This document shows positions 42,995 through 51,379 of a stretch of 64,000 nt of DNA, piece after piece. Within the stretch, counting starts at the first letter, position 1. The number at the start of each line of letters is the position of its first letter. Below the pieces are notes generated by a model that was not told where the DNA came from, made no database searches, and worked only from the letters and a program-made list of their open reading frames with translations. Source of the stretch: UBA5436 sp050951845. GTDB taxonomy: Bacteria > Bacillota > Clostridia > Saccharofermentanales > DTU023. The translations under genes were made by a program, and so were the position numbers. The stretch lies in contig JBMNJV010000003.1 of the NCBI GenBank assembly GCA_050951845.1, positions 1 to 64,000 of the forward strand, in the 5' to 3' direction.

Positions 42995-43984
42995 ATGATG
43001 AAAGTGAAAGCAGACAGGAATAAAACAATCGATACTGGTCTTGCTGAAGGCTGCCGGTATTTAGAACGTTGTATTTCCGTAAATGACTATGTTAAAAATA
43101 TATTTTCTGTTTTAGATAAAACAATTTTAGGTGATTCATTTGAAATTCTCGGTTATTTGCCGCCGGAAAGTGTTGACTTAATTATTATAGACCCGCCATA
43201 TAACTTGACCAAAACATTCAATAAAAAAACATTTTCCAAGAAGTCTCAATCGGAATATGAAGAGTACACTCACAAGTGGTTAAATTTGGCAGCTCCTATT
43301 TTGAAAACTGACGGATCCATATATATTTGCTGTGATTGGGAAACCAGTATAATCATGGGAAATATTTTAGGTGATTATTTTAAAATTCAAAATAGAATTA
43401 CCTGGCAAAGAGAAAAGGGCAGAGGAGCAAAAGCAAATTGGAAAAACGGCATGGAGGATATCTGGTTTGCAACGAAAGGAGATCAATATACTTTCAATCT
43501 TGATGCTGTCAAAACACGTAAAAAAGTTGTTGCACCCTACCGTGTCAACGGGAAACCGAAGGATTGGCAAGAATCGGAAAGTGGCAATTACCGAGATACA
43601 CATCCCTCAAATTTTTGGGATGATATAACGATTCCTTTTTGGTCAATGCCGGAAAACACCGCTCATCCGACCCAAAAACCGGAGAAATTAATAGCCAAAA
43701 TGATTTTAGCCAGTTCGAATGAAAATGATATTGTGCTGGATCCTTTCTTAGGTTCCGGAACTACAAGTGTCGTGGCAAAAAAATTGAAACGTCGCTATGT
43801 AGGTATAGAAGCAGACAAACAGTATTGTTTATGGGCGGAACAAAGACTTGAAACAGCAGATACTGACAGAGATATTCAGGGATACTTTAACGGGGTATTC
43901 TGGGAAAGAAATTCACTTGCTGAACAAAATGCTGAAAAAATCAAAGCGAATAAAGGAAATAAAGGAAATAAAAAGGATAAATAA
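42995..43984 (+). CDS. Site-specific DNA methyltransferase, beta class (N6-adenine/N4-cytosine)
   Basis: Protein of 329 residues. The catalytic motif IV DPPY (66-69, in LIIIDPPYNLTK) precedes motif I, seen as LDPFLGSGTTS (249-258), the order that defines the beta class. HPTQKP (224-229) and RYVGIEAD are also typical. The target-recognition region lies between about 75 and 215. No restriction endonuclease, specificity subunit or vsr gene is nearby, so it is an orphan, likely regulatory or a remnant of a lost system. The C-terminal 15 residues are a Lys/Asn/Gly repeat (ANKGNKGNKKDK). Confidence 0.88.
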   Translation: MMKVKADRNKTIDTGLAEGCRYLERCISVNDYVKNIFSVLDKTILGDSFEILGYLPPESVDLIIIDPPYNLTKTFNKKTFSKKSQSEYEEYTHKWLNLAAPILKTDGSIYICCDWETSIIMGNILGDYFKIQNRITWQREKGRGAKANWKNGMEDIWFATKGDQYTFNLDAVKTRKKVVAPYRVNGKPKDWQESESGNYRDTHPSNFWDDITIPFWSMPENTAHPTQKPEKLIAKMILASSNENDIVLDPFLGSGTTSVVAKKLKRRYVGIEADKQYCLWAEQRLETADTDRDIQGYFNGVFWERNSLAEQNAEKIKANKGNKGNKKDK

Positions 43985-44013
43985 ATTTATATTAACACGG
44001 GGTATAATTTAGT

Positions 44014-44042
44014 TTGACAAATTAAAAATCCGGTGATAGTAT
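44014..44042 (+). promoter_or_regulatory. Promoter of the tRNA-Leu/tRNA-fMet unit
   Basis: TTGACA (44014-44019), 17 bases, then TAGTAT (44037-44042). tRNA-Leu begins 30 bases downstream. A near-ideal housekeeping sigma promoter. Confidence 0.8.
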
Positions 44043-44071
44043 GGTTAAGCACTAAAGAGAGCAAGCCAAAC

Positions 44072-44159
44072 GCTCGTGTGGCGGAACTGGCAGACGCAAC
44101 GGACTTAAAATCCGTCGAACTAAACATTCGTGCCGGTTCGAGTCCGGCCACGAGCACCA
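44072..44159 (+). tRNA. tRNA-Leu (anticodon UAA)
   Basis: 88 bases including an encoded CCA. The acceptor arms GCTCGTG and CACGAGC pair. The anticodon stem-loop is ACGGA-CTTAAAA-TCCGT with TAA at positions 34-36. A long variable arm (CGAACTAAACATTCG) marks a class II tRNA. The T-arm is GCCGG-TTCGAGT-CCGGC. Confidence 0.97.
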
Positions 44160-44202
44160 AATGTAGTTTGTTCTCAGCAGTGATAATGAAACATGCAGAT
44201 AC

Positions 44203-44278
44203 CGCGGAGTGGAGCAGCTGGTAGCTTGTCGGGCTCATAACCCGGAGGTCGCAGGTTCGAATCCTGCCTCCGCAACCA
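44203..44278 (+). tRNA. Initiator tRNA-fMet (anticodon CAU)
   Basis: 76 bases with encoded CCA. The acceptor CGCGGAG faces CTCCGCA, leaving the unpaired C1-A72 that marks bacterial initiator tRNA. The anticodon stem has the GGG/CCC pairs (CGGGCTCATAACCCG) with CAT. The T-arm is GCAGG-TTCGAAT-CCTGC. It lies 43 bases after tRNA-Leu, in the same unit. Confidence 0.97.
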
Positions 44279-44282
44279 TTTT

Positions 44283-44330
44283 GAAACAGCCGTTGATACA
44301 ACTTTCAGTATTGACGGCTGTTTCTTTGCT
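44283..44330 (+). terminator. Terminator of the tRNA unit
   Basis: GAAACAGCCGT...ACGGCTGTTTC, an 11-bp stem with a loop of about 20 bases, followed by TTTGCTTTT, directly after the fMet gene. Confidence 0.85.
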
Positions 44331-44800
44331 TTTCAGAACCTGTTTCCACTTCTGATACAACTTACCTGTCTGAAATCAAATTCTTCCGGTTCGGGACGCT
44401 GTTAAAGCTGTCAACAACGGGCAGATTGTTGTTGATGTTGATTGCAGGTCAGGTGCAGAGGTTAAACAGGTTTAGCATAATATAATCTGTTGGAATTTTA
44501 ATAAAAACCGAATGGACATTTTTACAATAAATCAATTGTCAGATATGTTATTTTGTACTTGTTTTACCTCCAAATAGACTTATTCCATCAAAAAATGTTA
44601 AAATTAACATGTAACAGTGTATAGATTATTTAACTAACTGCTACATATTTTTCAAGTTAAATAATTTATATTTAAGCTGTTATTGAGTGCTTTTAGAAAA
44701 ATAATTCCCATTAACTTAAATATCAAAATATTAAAAAGATCAGTATATTTTCGTTTAAAAGAGTGTAGTAATTGATTCAAAGAATGTATAGGTGATTAAT
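44331..44800. other. Intergenic region upstream of the dehydrogenase-mutase operon
   Basis: At about 44401-44477 a short plus-strand frame reads AVKAVNNGQIVVDVDCRSG then EVKQV and stop, which may be the tail of a lost gene (it vaguely recalls sugar-binding proteins). The remainder is strongly AT-rich. I found no recognisable cobalamin riboswitch core. AGGTGA at 44790-44795 is the ribosome site of the next gene. Confidence 0.4.
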
Positions 44801-45886
44801 ATGAAAATTACAGTTATAGGTGCAGGTAATTCGGGTTTAGCAATGGCGGGGCAATTGGCAATCGCCGGACATGATGTAATCCTTTGGAACCGTACAGATA
44901 ATGCCATTAATAAAATTATGCAAACCAAAACAATCTATATGGAGGGTGTGATTGAAGGCAAAGCAATTCTCCAAGATGTAACTTCAGATTTGAGTTTGGC
45001 TTTGACTGAACCGGAACTAGTTATGATCACTCCGCCTGCTTTTGCCCATAAGGAATTGGCGATTTCTTTCAGTGAATACTTACAGAGTGAACCTTTGATT
45101 ATTCTCAGTCCGGGACGTACTTGCGGAGCAATTGAATTCAGACATTATTATAATCTGGGGAATAATCCGAATCGGCCGTTGATTGCGGAAGCTCAAACGG
45201 TAATTCATACTTGTCGTAAACTTTCGGATGATCTTGTGTATTTATATGCCATTAAAGATGCTGTTTATTTATCCGGTCTGGGTATTGTGAGTAATGAAGA
45301 AATTTATAATATACTGCCACCTGATTTGAAACTAAATTTCCGGCCTGCAGATTCGATGATTCAAACTTCGATCGGTAATGTGGGAATGATCTTGCATTGT
45401 GCACCCCTGTTGTTAAATAGCGGCAGAACCGAGGATCAGTATTCGGATTATCTTTATTATCACGAGGGAATTACCCCGCGGATTGCCGAATATCTGGAAG
45501 GAATGGATCGGGAGAGAATGCAAGTTGCCCTGGCATTGGATTATGAAGTTGAGAGTACGAGTGATTGGCTTGAACGCAGTTATCAGTCTCCCGGCAGCAA
45601 TCTGTATGAGAAGATTCAAAATACTCATGCCTATTCAGAAATCTTAGCTCCGTCAACCTTGAAGCATCGCTATATTTTCGAAGATATTCCTTATGGATTG
45701 GTGCCTTTGGAAGCTTTGGGTCATATGTTTGATATTGATATGAGTTATACAAGCTTGATAATTGATTTGGGTTCAAAACTGATGCATGAAAATTTCCGTG
45801 AAAACGGCAGAAATTTACGACAGATAGATTTTGTAGATTTTTTCCAGAGGCTTGTGCGCAAAGATGATGCGGAAGAGATATTCTGA
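44801..45886 (+). CDS. NAD(P)-dependent opine/octopine dehydrogenase-like protein
   Basis: Start at ATG 44801 with AGGTGA about 5 bases upstream; 361 residues. The N-terminus is a Rossmann fold with GAGNSG (7-12) and NRT at the end of strand 2. EPELVMITPPAFAHKELAIS and IILSPGRTCGAIEFRHYY are typical of the NAD/NADP octopine/nopaline dehydrogenase family. The C-terminal helical domain (about 180-361) contains IQTSIGNVGMILHCAPLLLN, matching the substrate domain (N-x-x-x-HPxxxLLN-like, with H-C-A-P here). Opine dehydrogenases reductively join an amino acid and a keto acid, or act on related imines. The mutase gene follows after 50 bases, so the two act together; substrate unknown. Confidence 0.85.
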   Translation: MKITVIGAGNSGLAMAGQLAIAGHDVILWNRTDNAINKIMQTKTIYMEGVIEGKAILQDVTSDLSLALTEPELVMITPPAFAHKELAISFSEYLQSEPLIILSPGRTCGAIEFRHYYNLGNNPNRPLIAEAQTVIHTCRKLSDDLVYLYAIKDAVYLSGLGIVSNEEIYNILPPDLKLNFRPADSMIQTSIGNVGMILHCAPLLLNSGRTEDQYSDYLYYHEGITPRIAEYLEGMDRERMQVALALDYEVESTSDWLERSYQSPGSNLYEKIQNTHAYSEILAPSTLKHRYIFEDIPYGLVPLEALGHMFDIDMSYTSLIIDLGSKLMHENFRENGRNLRQIDFVDFFQRLVRKDDAEEIF

Positions 45887-45936
45887 TTTAAGTTGTTTGT
45901 CTGGCGGTTCGTCAGAGATGCGAAAGGATTATGCGG

Positions 45937-47829
45937 ATGATATCTTCTGATTTGAGAGCTGTATACGGTTTGCTTAAACCTGCCAATGATGCACATACGA
46001 TCGGTTTGCAGACCGCCGGTGAATTGCTGACGGAATGTGGTTTCCGAGTTGTTATCGCTGATGAAAAAGTGCAGGAAGCCTTGAGTTATTATCATGATCA
46101 TACGGCAAGAGCGGAAGTTATTAACTGGATCCGAGTCAATCAGATAAATCGTTTGGGAATCAGCTACCGACTTGATCATACAGATGCAGTCAATATGTTG
46201 GGTTATCTTTTAGAAGAACTTAAACAACAAAGAATGCTCAAATTTCAAGACGGAAATATTGATTTCTTGTTTTTTGGCGGTCTGCCTAAAACTTGTCGGG
46301 AAGTTGAGCGAGAGTTTTCCGGAATTTATACATGCTTTCAAGGCGGAGAAACAATTGGTGAAACACTATCATTAATGCAAGTTCCGTCATATTTGATTCC
46401 GCAGGATATGCTGGAAGTCAGCCAATATGATGATATGCTGTATCAATTCGGCAAAGAAATAATTGAGTCCGGCGAATACCATTCATATAATGTTAAATCT
46501 GCTACCGACTATCAGGGTTTCGGTACCGATCAGGATACTTTATTAAAAAGACTGAATGCTACCGCAAATAATTGCGGCAACAATGTCAGACCTTTGGTCA
46601 GAGCACATGTCGGGCCTTATCATTCTGGTCAAAAAAGAGAAGAAGCGGTAATTGAATGCGGTTCATGGGTGAAGCAGCTGGCGGAGCGCGGTTTGCTGGA
46701 TATTTTGTCTTTAGGAACTTCCCAGTTGTCACAATCAAATTTTTCGGAAAATTGGGCAGGCAGAATGAACGGTGGAGGAGTTCCGGTTAATTCGGAAGCG
46801 GATTATCGTTATTTATATGAACAGTCCAGACCGCTTTTGATGCGGACATATGCAGGCACAAAAAACATTCCGCAATTGGCGAGAATGTATGAAAATACGA
46901 TAAATATCGCCTGGCATGCTCTGTCTTTATGGTGGTTCAATCAATTGGATGATCGCGGACCATATGATTTATATACCAATTTACAAGAACACTTTAAAAC
47001 CATCGACTATATTGCAACTACTGATAAGCCGTTAGAGGCTAATGTATCACATCATTTCGCATTCAGAGGTTCCGATGATATAACTTACATTGCAGTTACA
47101 TATTTGGCAGCCAAGCTGGCCAAAAAACATGGTATCAAAACTTTTGTTTTACAAAACATGCTGAATACACCGCGCAGTACATGGGGCGTGCAGGATTTAG
47201 CAAAATCAAGAGCGTTATTGAAATTAGTCCGGTCCCTGGAAGATGATAATTTTAAAATAGTATTCCAGCCGCGAGCCGGTCTTGATTTTTTCAAACCGGA
47301 TCTCCATGAGGCTAAGATTCAATTAGCTTCAGTCAGTTGTCTGATGGATGATATAGAGCCGCATAATAAGAAAAGTCCTGATGTTATTCATGTTGTAAGT
47401 TATTCGGAAGCTTCGCATTTGGCAACTCCGGATATAATTAATGAAAGTATCCAAATTACTCTTCATACCATAAAAAAATATCGTGAAGCTCGTACTAAAG
47501 GCTTGATTGATGATATGAGCAGAAATCCGGAAGTCAAACAGCGGGAACAGGAGCTCTATGCGAATTCACGTATATTGCTCAAAACATTAGAAGATAATAT
47601 AAGAGATCTTTATACCCCGGAAGGCTTTTTCTTAGCTTTTGCTGCCGGATTTTTTCCTGTACCTTATCTTTGGGGCGAACAGGATAAATTTTCTTCAGCT
47701 ATAGATTGGCAGACAAAAATAATACGCGGTTCAATGCAAGTAGTAGATGAAAAAGGAGTTGCTCTTGATATGTCAGAACGCATGAATCAAGCGATAGCGA
47801 ATCTTAAGCATGCGCAGAGATTACTGTAG
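45937..47829 (+). CDS. Cobalamin-dependent mutase-like protein (B12-binding domain fused to GlmE-like barrel)
   Basis: Start chosen at the second ATG (45937), since AAAGGA lies 8 bases before it but only 2 before the first; 630 residues. The N-terminus has the base-off/His-on B12 motif D-x-H-x-x-G as DAHTIG (Asp 18, His 20, Gly 23) in a Rossmann domain (about 5-160). From about 170 on, a large domain resembles the TIM barrel of glutamate mutase GlmE: RAHVGPYHSGQKREEAVIEC, LLMRTYAGTKNIPQ, EANVSHHFAFRGSDDI, FVLQNMLNTP, VFQPRAGLDFF and DVIHVVSYSEASHLATPDII. So the two subunits of a methylaspartate-mutase-like enzyme appear to be fused in one chain. It probably rearranges an amino-acid carbon skeleton by adenosylcobalamin radical chemistry. 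The substrate is not known. Confidence 0.8.
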   Translation: MISSDLRAVYGLLKPANDAHTIGLQTAGELLTECGFRVVIADEKVQEALSYYHDHTARAEVINWIRVNQINRLGISYRLDHTDAVNMLGYLLEELKQQRMLKFQDGNIDFLFFGGLPKTCREVEREFSGIYTCFQGGETIGETLSLMQVPSYLIPQDMLEVSQYDDMLYQFGKEIIESGEYHSYNVKSATDYQGFGTDQDTLLKRLNATANNCGNNVRPLVRAHVGPYHSGQKREEAVIECGSWVKQLAERGLLDILSLGTSQLSQSNFSENWAGRMNGGGVPVNSEADYRYLYEQSRPLLMRTYAGTKNIPQLARMYENTINIAWHALSLWWFNQLDDRGPYDLYTNLQEHFKTIDYIATTDKPLEANVSHHFAFRGSDDITYIAVTYLAAKLAKKHGIKTFVLQNMLNTPRSTWGVQDLAKSRALLKLVRSLEDDNFKIVFQPRAGLDFFKPDLHEAKIQLASVSCLMDDIEPHNKKSPDVIHVVSYSEASHLATPDIINESIQITLHTIKKYREARTKGLIDDMSRNPEVKQREQELYANSRILLKTLEDNIRDLYTPEGFFLAFAAGFFPVPYLWGEQDKFSSAIDWQTKIIRGSMQVVDEKGVALDMSERMNQAIANLKHAQRLL

Positions 47830-48206
47830 TATTATTATGAATCTGATCACATTACCCGGTGTTACCGGTTCTCCGGCTCGCGATGAGTGCCGGCAGATAA
47901 AATTCATCTGATCATGTTATCCGCTGTTAACAGTTCTCTGACTGAAATTTCAGGAATATGCTGTAAATTATGCTGAAATTATGGTTAAATTTGCCAAATT
48001 CAGTTTGTACAACAATGATAAATGTTTTTACTTTGTACAAAAATCATTGATTAGTTTAGTTAGTGCCTATATAATCTAACATAGTCGAAACAGATGTTAA
48101 TTCTATTAACTTCAATTTATAAATCTATAATAAAATTAATAAAATTGATATCTGGTGCAAGTAGACAAAATATTTTTATTCTTAAATTTGCGAAAGGAAA
48201 AACAAC
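47830..48206. other. Intergenic region with duplicated segment and paired TTGTACAA sites
   Basis: ATCTGATCACATTACCCGGT and ATCTGATCATGTTATCCGCT, each followed by GTTA-C-GTTCTC, form a diverged direct duplication (about 47842 and 47910). Further on, TTGTACAA occurs at 48005-48012 and 48033-48040. No gene. Confidence 0.5.
48003..48042 (+). promoter_or_regulatory. Two palindromic TTGTACAA sites upstream of the SDR gene
   Basis: Two perfect 8-bp palindromes TTGTACAA spaced 28 bases, each preceded by TT and followed by an AATNAT-like word, about 165 bases before the SDR start. A plausible operator of unknown regulator. Confidence 0.45.
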
Positions 48207-48965
48207 ATGTTTGATTACACAGGAAGAGTAGTAGTATTATCAGGAGCTTCATCAGGTCTCGGAAAGCAAATGGCACTTGCTTATGCGGATCAAGGTGCTG
48301 ACATGGTTATCATGGCGAGAAGATTGGAAAGACTTGAAGAATTAGCAAAAGAAATAGAGGCAAAGGGTGTTAAATGTGTAGCAATTCGTTGCGATGTTAC
48401 AGATGTTGACAGTGTAAATGCTGCAGCAGCTGAAGCAAAAGAAAAAATGGGTAGAATTGATGTAATCGTTAACTGTGCAGGCGCAGCTGCCAATGCCGGC
48501 GTTTTAGAAATGACAGATGAAGAATGGGACTTTACGATTGAAACCGATATGACCAGTGTGTTCTATGTAACCCGTGCTTTTGGTAAATACATGAAAGAAG
48601 CCAATTATGGCCGTATTATCAATATTTCTTCAATGTACGGTTTAGTAGGTAACACAGCGATCGATACGGTTGCTTATCATACTTCAAAAGGTGGTGTTGT
48701 AAACTTCACACGTGCAGTTGCTGCTGAATTGGCAAAATATAATATTACATGTAATTGTATTTGCCCGGGTTACTTCGAAACTGAATTGACAACTGATACC
48801 TTAAATACAGACGATTTCACAGCTTACATGAAAGCAACAGTGCCTCTGGGCCGCTATGGTAAAAGTGGTGAGTTAGATGCCAGCGCGATCTTCTTAGGCA
48901 GTGAAGAAGCTTCATACGTAACCGGCGTTATCTTACCGGTTGACGGTGGTTATACCTGCGTATAA
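48207..48965 (+). CDS. Short-chain dehydrogenase/reductase (SDR)
   Basis: Protein of 252 residues, classical SDR. Cofactor loop GASSGLGK (13-20), CDVTD (62-66), NCAG (89-92), catalytic Ser 141/142 (NISSMYG), Tyr 157 and Lys 161 (YHTSKGG), and the terminal SYVTGVILPVDGGYTCV. Arg 39 after strand 2 (MARRLER) suggests NADP(H). Similar to gluconate 5-dehydrogenase and 3-oxoacyl-ACP reductases, so the substrate is not fixed. It lies downstream of the dehydrogenase-mutase operon but has its own leader. Cleaner GC-richer codons and AAAGGAAAAAC ribosome site suggest high expression. Confidence 0.88.
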   Translation: MFDYTGRVVVLSGASSGLGKQMALAYADQGADMVIMARRLERLEELAKEIEAKGVKCVAIRCDVTDVDSVNAAAAEAKEKMGRIDVIVNCAGAAANAGVLEMTDEEWDFTIETDMTSVFYVTRAFGKYMKEANYGRIINISSMYGLVGNTAIDTVAYHTSKGGVVNFTRAVAAELAKYNITCNCICPGYFETELTTDTLNTDDFTAYMKATVPLGRYGKSGELDASAIFLGSEEASYVTGVILPVDGGYTCV

Positions 48966-49025
48966 TATAACCGTAGGTTTTTGAAATCTTCTTGATTTCA
49001 TTGAGCTTATTTATTTTTAATATAT

Positions 49026-49066
49026 GAAAAGCCTGTTTGAACAAGATCTTCGAAACAGGCTTTTTT
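49026..49066 (+). terminator. Terminator of the SDR gene
   Basis: AAAAGCCTGTTT and AAACAGGCTTTTTT pair around a 15-base loop, about 60 bases after the SDR stop. Confidence 0.85.
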
Positions 49067-49188
49067 AATTCTTTTTATATTATCACGTTATTTCTTGAAA
49101 TCTCTTAATGCAGTATTGGTGAGTATTTATATTCAGATGTTAAATGGATATTATTTTTGAAACTGACTAATTTATTTGAAACCGATTT

Positions 49189-50025
49189 TCAATTAAGGGA
49201 AATTCTGTTTTTTGAAGAGTTATAAATCCAGACAGACATGATAATCCAAGTGATAAAAGTTGTAAATATAAAGCCGATACCGATAAGCATAATCTGATTA
49301 CTAGGAGTACTGAATAATTTATTAATTTCAGAAAACATGCTTTCAAAGACAATTTTGAATTGAAAATCGGTCTCGAAATTGTCAGGCAATCTGATTGAAA
49401 TCGGAATATACAACATACTGATTAAGGTTATGATTTGGAGAGCGATGTAGTGTAAAAAATATACTAAAACAGGACCGCCGATGCCAAGTCTTTTTAATCC
49501 GGCTTGAGAACCGATGGTGATCGCAAACATCATAGAGATAATGAGTTCGATTCCGGTATAAACTACAAAAAATATAATCAAACCTATAACTTTCGATCGG
49601 AGAACAAAATCTTTAATTATACTGAATGCGACATTAAACGGTAACATCATGTTTATTGCAGTATCTGAGATGATAAATACTGCTAAACCGATCACAAAGA
49701 GTAAAACGGTAATAAAATAATAAGTACAATAATATGCTGCTCGTGAACCGAAAATGGCTGATTCTTTCGCAGGTATTGAACGAAAGAAATATGAACGTTT
49801 ACCTTGTTGATTCTGATAATCGTATATTATAATAAATATGATACTTGCTATACCGCTAAGAAGAAAACCTATCATAGATAATGAATTAACAAATTGGATA
49901 ACACCGGGAATTCTTGTTGCTGAAACTAAAAAACTAAGTAAAACTGTTCCGAGCATAGCAACATAGAAATAACGTGCGATATACCATAATTCTTTAACCT
50001 GATATTTATATAATTTAGAAAACAT
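49189..50025 (-). CDS. ABC-2-type permease of the YtrA-regulated exporter
   Basis: Protein of 278 residues with about six membrane helices (about 18-36, 48-68, 92-112, 140-165, 178-205 and 245-268) and the segment YDYQNQQGKRSYFFRSIPAK between helices 2 and 3, a feature of ABC-2 permeases of GntR-controlled operons. It is the last gene of the operon regulator - ATPase - permease and forms the membrane part with the ATPase of 50067-50759. Such Ytr/Bcr-like exporters often respond to cell-wall-active antibiotics; substrate inferred only by analogy. Confidence 0.83.
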   Translation of the reverse strand: MFSKLYKYQVKELWYIARYFYVAMLGTVLLSFLVSATRIPGVIQFVNSLSMIGFLLSGIASIIFIIIYDYQNQQGKRSYFFRSIPAKESAIFGSRAAYYCTYYFITVLLFVIGLAVFIISDTAINMMLPFNVAFSIIKDFVLRSKVIGLIIFFVVYTGIELIISMMFAITIGSQAGLKRLGIGGPVLVYFLHYIALQIITLISMLYIPISIRLPDNFETDFQFKIVFESMFSEINKLFSTPSNQIMLIGIGFIFTTFITWIIMSVWIYNSSKNRISLN

Positions 50026-50066
50026 TGAAAACTCCTTGTCTGTTATTAAATTATTTTTGATTTATG

Positions 50067-50759
50067 TTACTGAAATATTTGCTCAAATAATTCATTGAGA
50101 CTTTTTCCGTATTGTTCACGCAAATCATCAGTCGAACCTTTGATTTTGATCTGACCGGAGTCGAGAAAGATAACGGAATCAATGATATTTTCTATATCAT
50201 TTAACAGATGTGTAGATACAATCATCAGAGCATCTTCTGAAAATCCTTCAATCATGCTGCGTAAGATGATTTTTCTGGAAGCCGGATCAACACCTGAAAT
50301 CGGTTCATCAAGAATATATATTTTTGCATCACGTGACATGGTAAGCAATACTTGAACTTTTTCTCCCATGCCTTTTGACATTTCCACCAGTTTTTGTTCA
50401 GGTTTTAATTTAAATAATTCAAGCATCTTGAAAGCTTTTTCTTGGTTAAAATCAGGGAAAAAACCATCATATAATTTGATGATTTGTTCAGCTCTTAAGT
50501 TTTCACTGATATAAGGCCTGTCAGCTAAATAAGAAACAATTTTTCTGCTCTCCGGTCCCGGCTTAAGATCGTTAATCAGAACTTCACCGGAATATGCCAT
50601 GTCAAAAGCGCCGAGAATTCTCAGCAAACTGCTTTTGCCGGATCCGTTCGGCCCGACCAAACCGATTATCTGACCGGTATCAAGCTCTAAACTCAGATTG
50701 TTAATTGCTTGAAATCTTCCGTAACTCTTACATAAATTATTAATTTGAATAAATGCCAT
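50067..50759 (-). CDS. ABC transporter ATP-binding protein (YtrB-like)
   Basis: Protein of 230 residues. Walker A GPNGSGKSS (36-44), signature replaced by MSKGMGEKVQVLL (about 130-142; the SKGM form is typical of YtrB/BcrA-like ATPases), Walker B IYILDEPISGVDP and switch His in STHLL. It energises the permease encoded downstream (41-base gap). Upstream after 70 bases is the GntR regulator gene, all on the minus strand. Confidence 0.9.
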   Translation of the reverse strand: MAFIQINNLCKSYGRFQAINNLSLELDTGQIIGLVGPNGSGKSSLLRILGAFDMAYSGEVLINDLKPGPESRKIVSYLADRPYISENLRAEQIIKLYDGFFPDFNQEKAFKMLELFKLKPEQKLVEMSKGMGEKVQVLLTMSRDAKIYILDEPISGVDPASRKIILRSMIEGFSEDALMIVSTHLLNDIENIIDSVIFLDSGQIKIKGSTDDLREQYGKSLNELFEQIFQ

Positions 50760-50829
50760 ATTCTTATTACTCCTAGCTTTTACGAATTTAACACCGATTA
50801 AAAATAAATGATCTTCAGATTTTTAATGT

Positions 50830-51201
50830 TTATTTTTCTTCTGAATTTAAACAGCGTCGGACCAAATCCAAGATTTCCTTTTGCTCAATGTCGATTGCCA
50901 GCATCTGCAAAACAAAATCATGCGTTTTATTCTCTGCCATTTCATGTTTTAAATTTTTTATTAATTCTTGATTTTGCGTAATGAACCTGCCGGTCGTTCT
51001 TTGACTGTAAACTAAACCGGTACTCTCCAACTCAACCAACGCTCGTTGAACCGTATTGGGGTTCACAGCGAAATCCAAAGCCAAATTTCTCACACTGTCA
51101 ATTTTTTCTCCTGCCTTCCAAGTACCATTTGCAATATTTGTCTTGAATATTTCAATTAATTGCAAATAGATTGGTTGACTTTCGTCAAATTTATACGTCA
51201 T
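50830..51201 (-). CDS. GntR family regulator, YtrA subfamily
   Basis: Protein of 123 residues. The GntR winged helix is at 10-78: QPIYLQLIEIFKTNIANGTW, KAGEKIDSVRNLALDFAVNP, NTVQRALVELESTGLVYSQR and TTGRFI. A short helical tail of about 45 residues follows, the small effector/dimerisation domain that defines the YtrA subfamily. It represses its own ABC transporter operon in known cases. A 40-bp near-perfect palindrome 50-89 bases upstream of the start is its likely operator. Confidence 0.9.
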   Translation of the reverse strand: MTYKFDESQPIYLQLIEIFKTNIANGTWKAGEKIDSVRNLALDFAVNPNTVQRALVELESTGLVYSQRTTGRFITQNQELIKNLKHEMAENKTHDFVLQMLAIDIEQKEILDLVRRCLNSEEK

Positions 51202-51250
51202 TCAGTTATACTCCCATTTTTATCTTGAAAAATGTTAATGCAATAATTCC

Positions 51251-51290
51251 GCTGTATTATTGTATTAATCGATTAATACAAAAATACAGC
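51251..51290. promoter_or_regulatory. 40-bp palindromic operator of the YtrA-like regulator
   Basis: The left half GCTGTATTATTGTATTAATC is mirrored by GATTAATACAAAAATACAGC with a single mismatched pair. The inner 22 bases (TTGTATTAATC and its inverse) are perfect. It lies 50-89 bases upstream of the regulator start, where a promoter is expected. Confidence 0.8.
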
Positions 51291-51379
51291 ATTGATTGTT
51301 ACAAAGTCAAGAAAAAATAATGTAATTTTTCAAGAATCTTCACAATACTTCACTTTCAAACTATTTTTATTTCAAAAGT

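Noticed and set aside
43987..44301. Minus-strand frame of 104 codons containing GGRIRTCDLRVMSP and GLEPARMFSSTDFKSVASAS
   Set aside because: This is the well-known false translation of the antisense strand of tRNA genes; it covers tRNA-Leu and tRNA-fMet exactly.
44331..44800. Cobalamin riboswitch before the B12-dependent mutase operon
   Set aside because: No recognisable B12-box-like sequence; the leader is mostly AT-rich.
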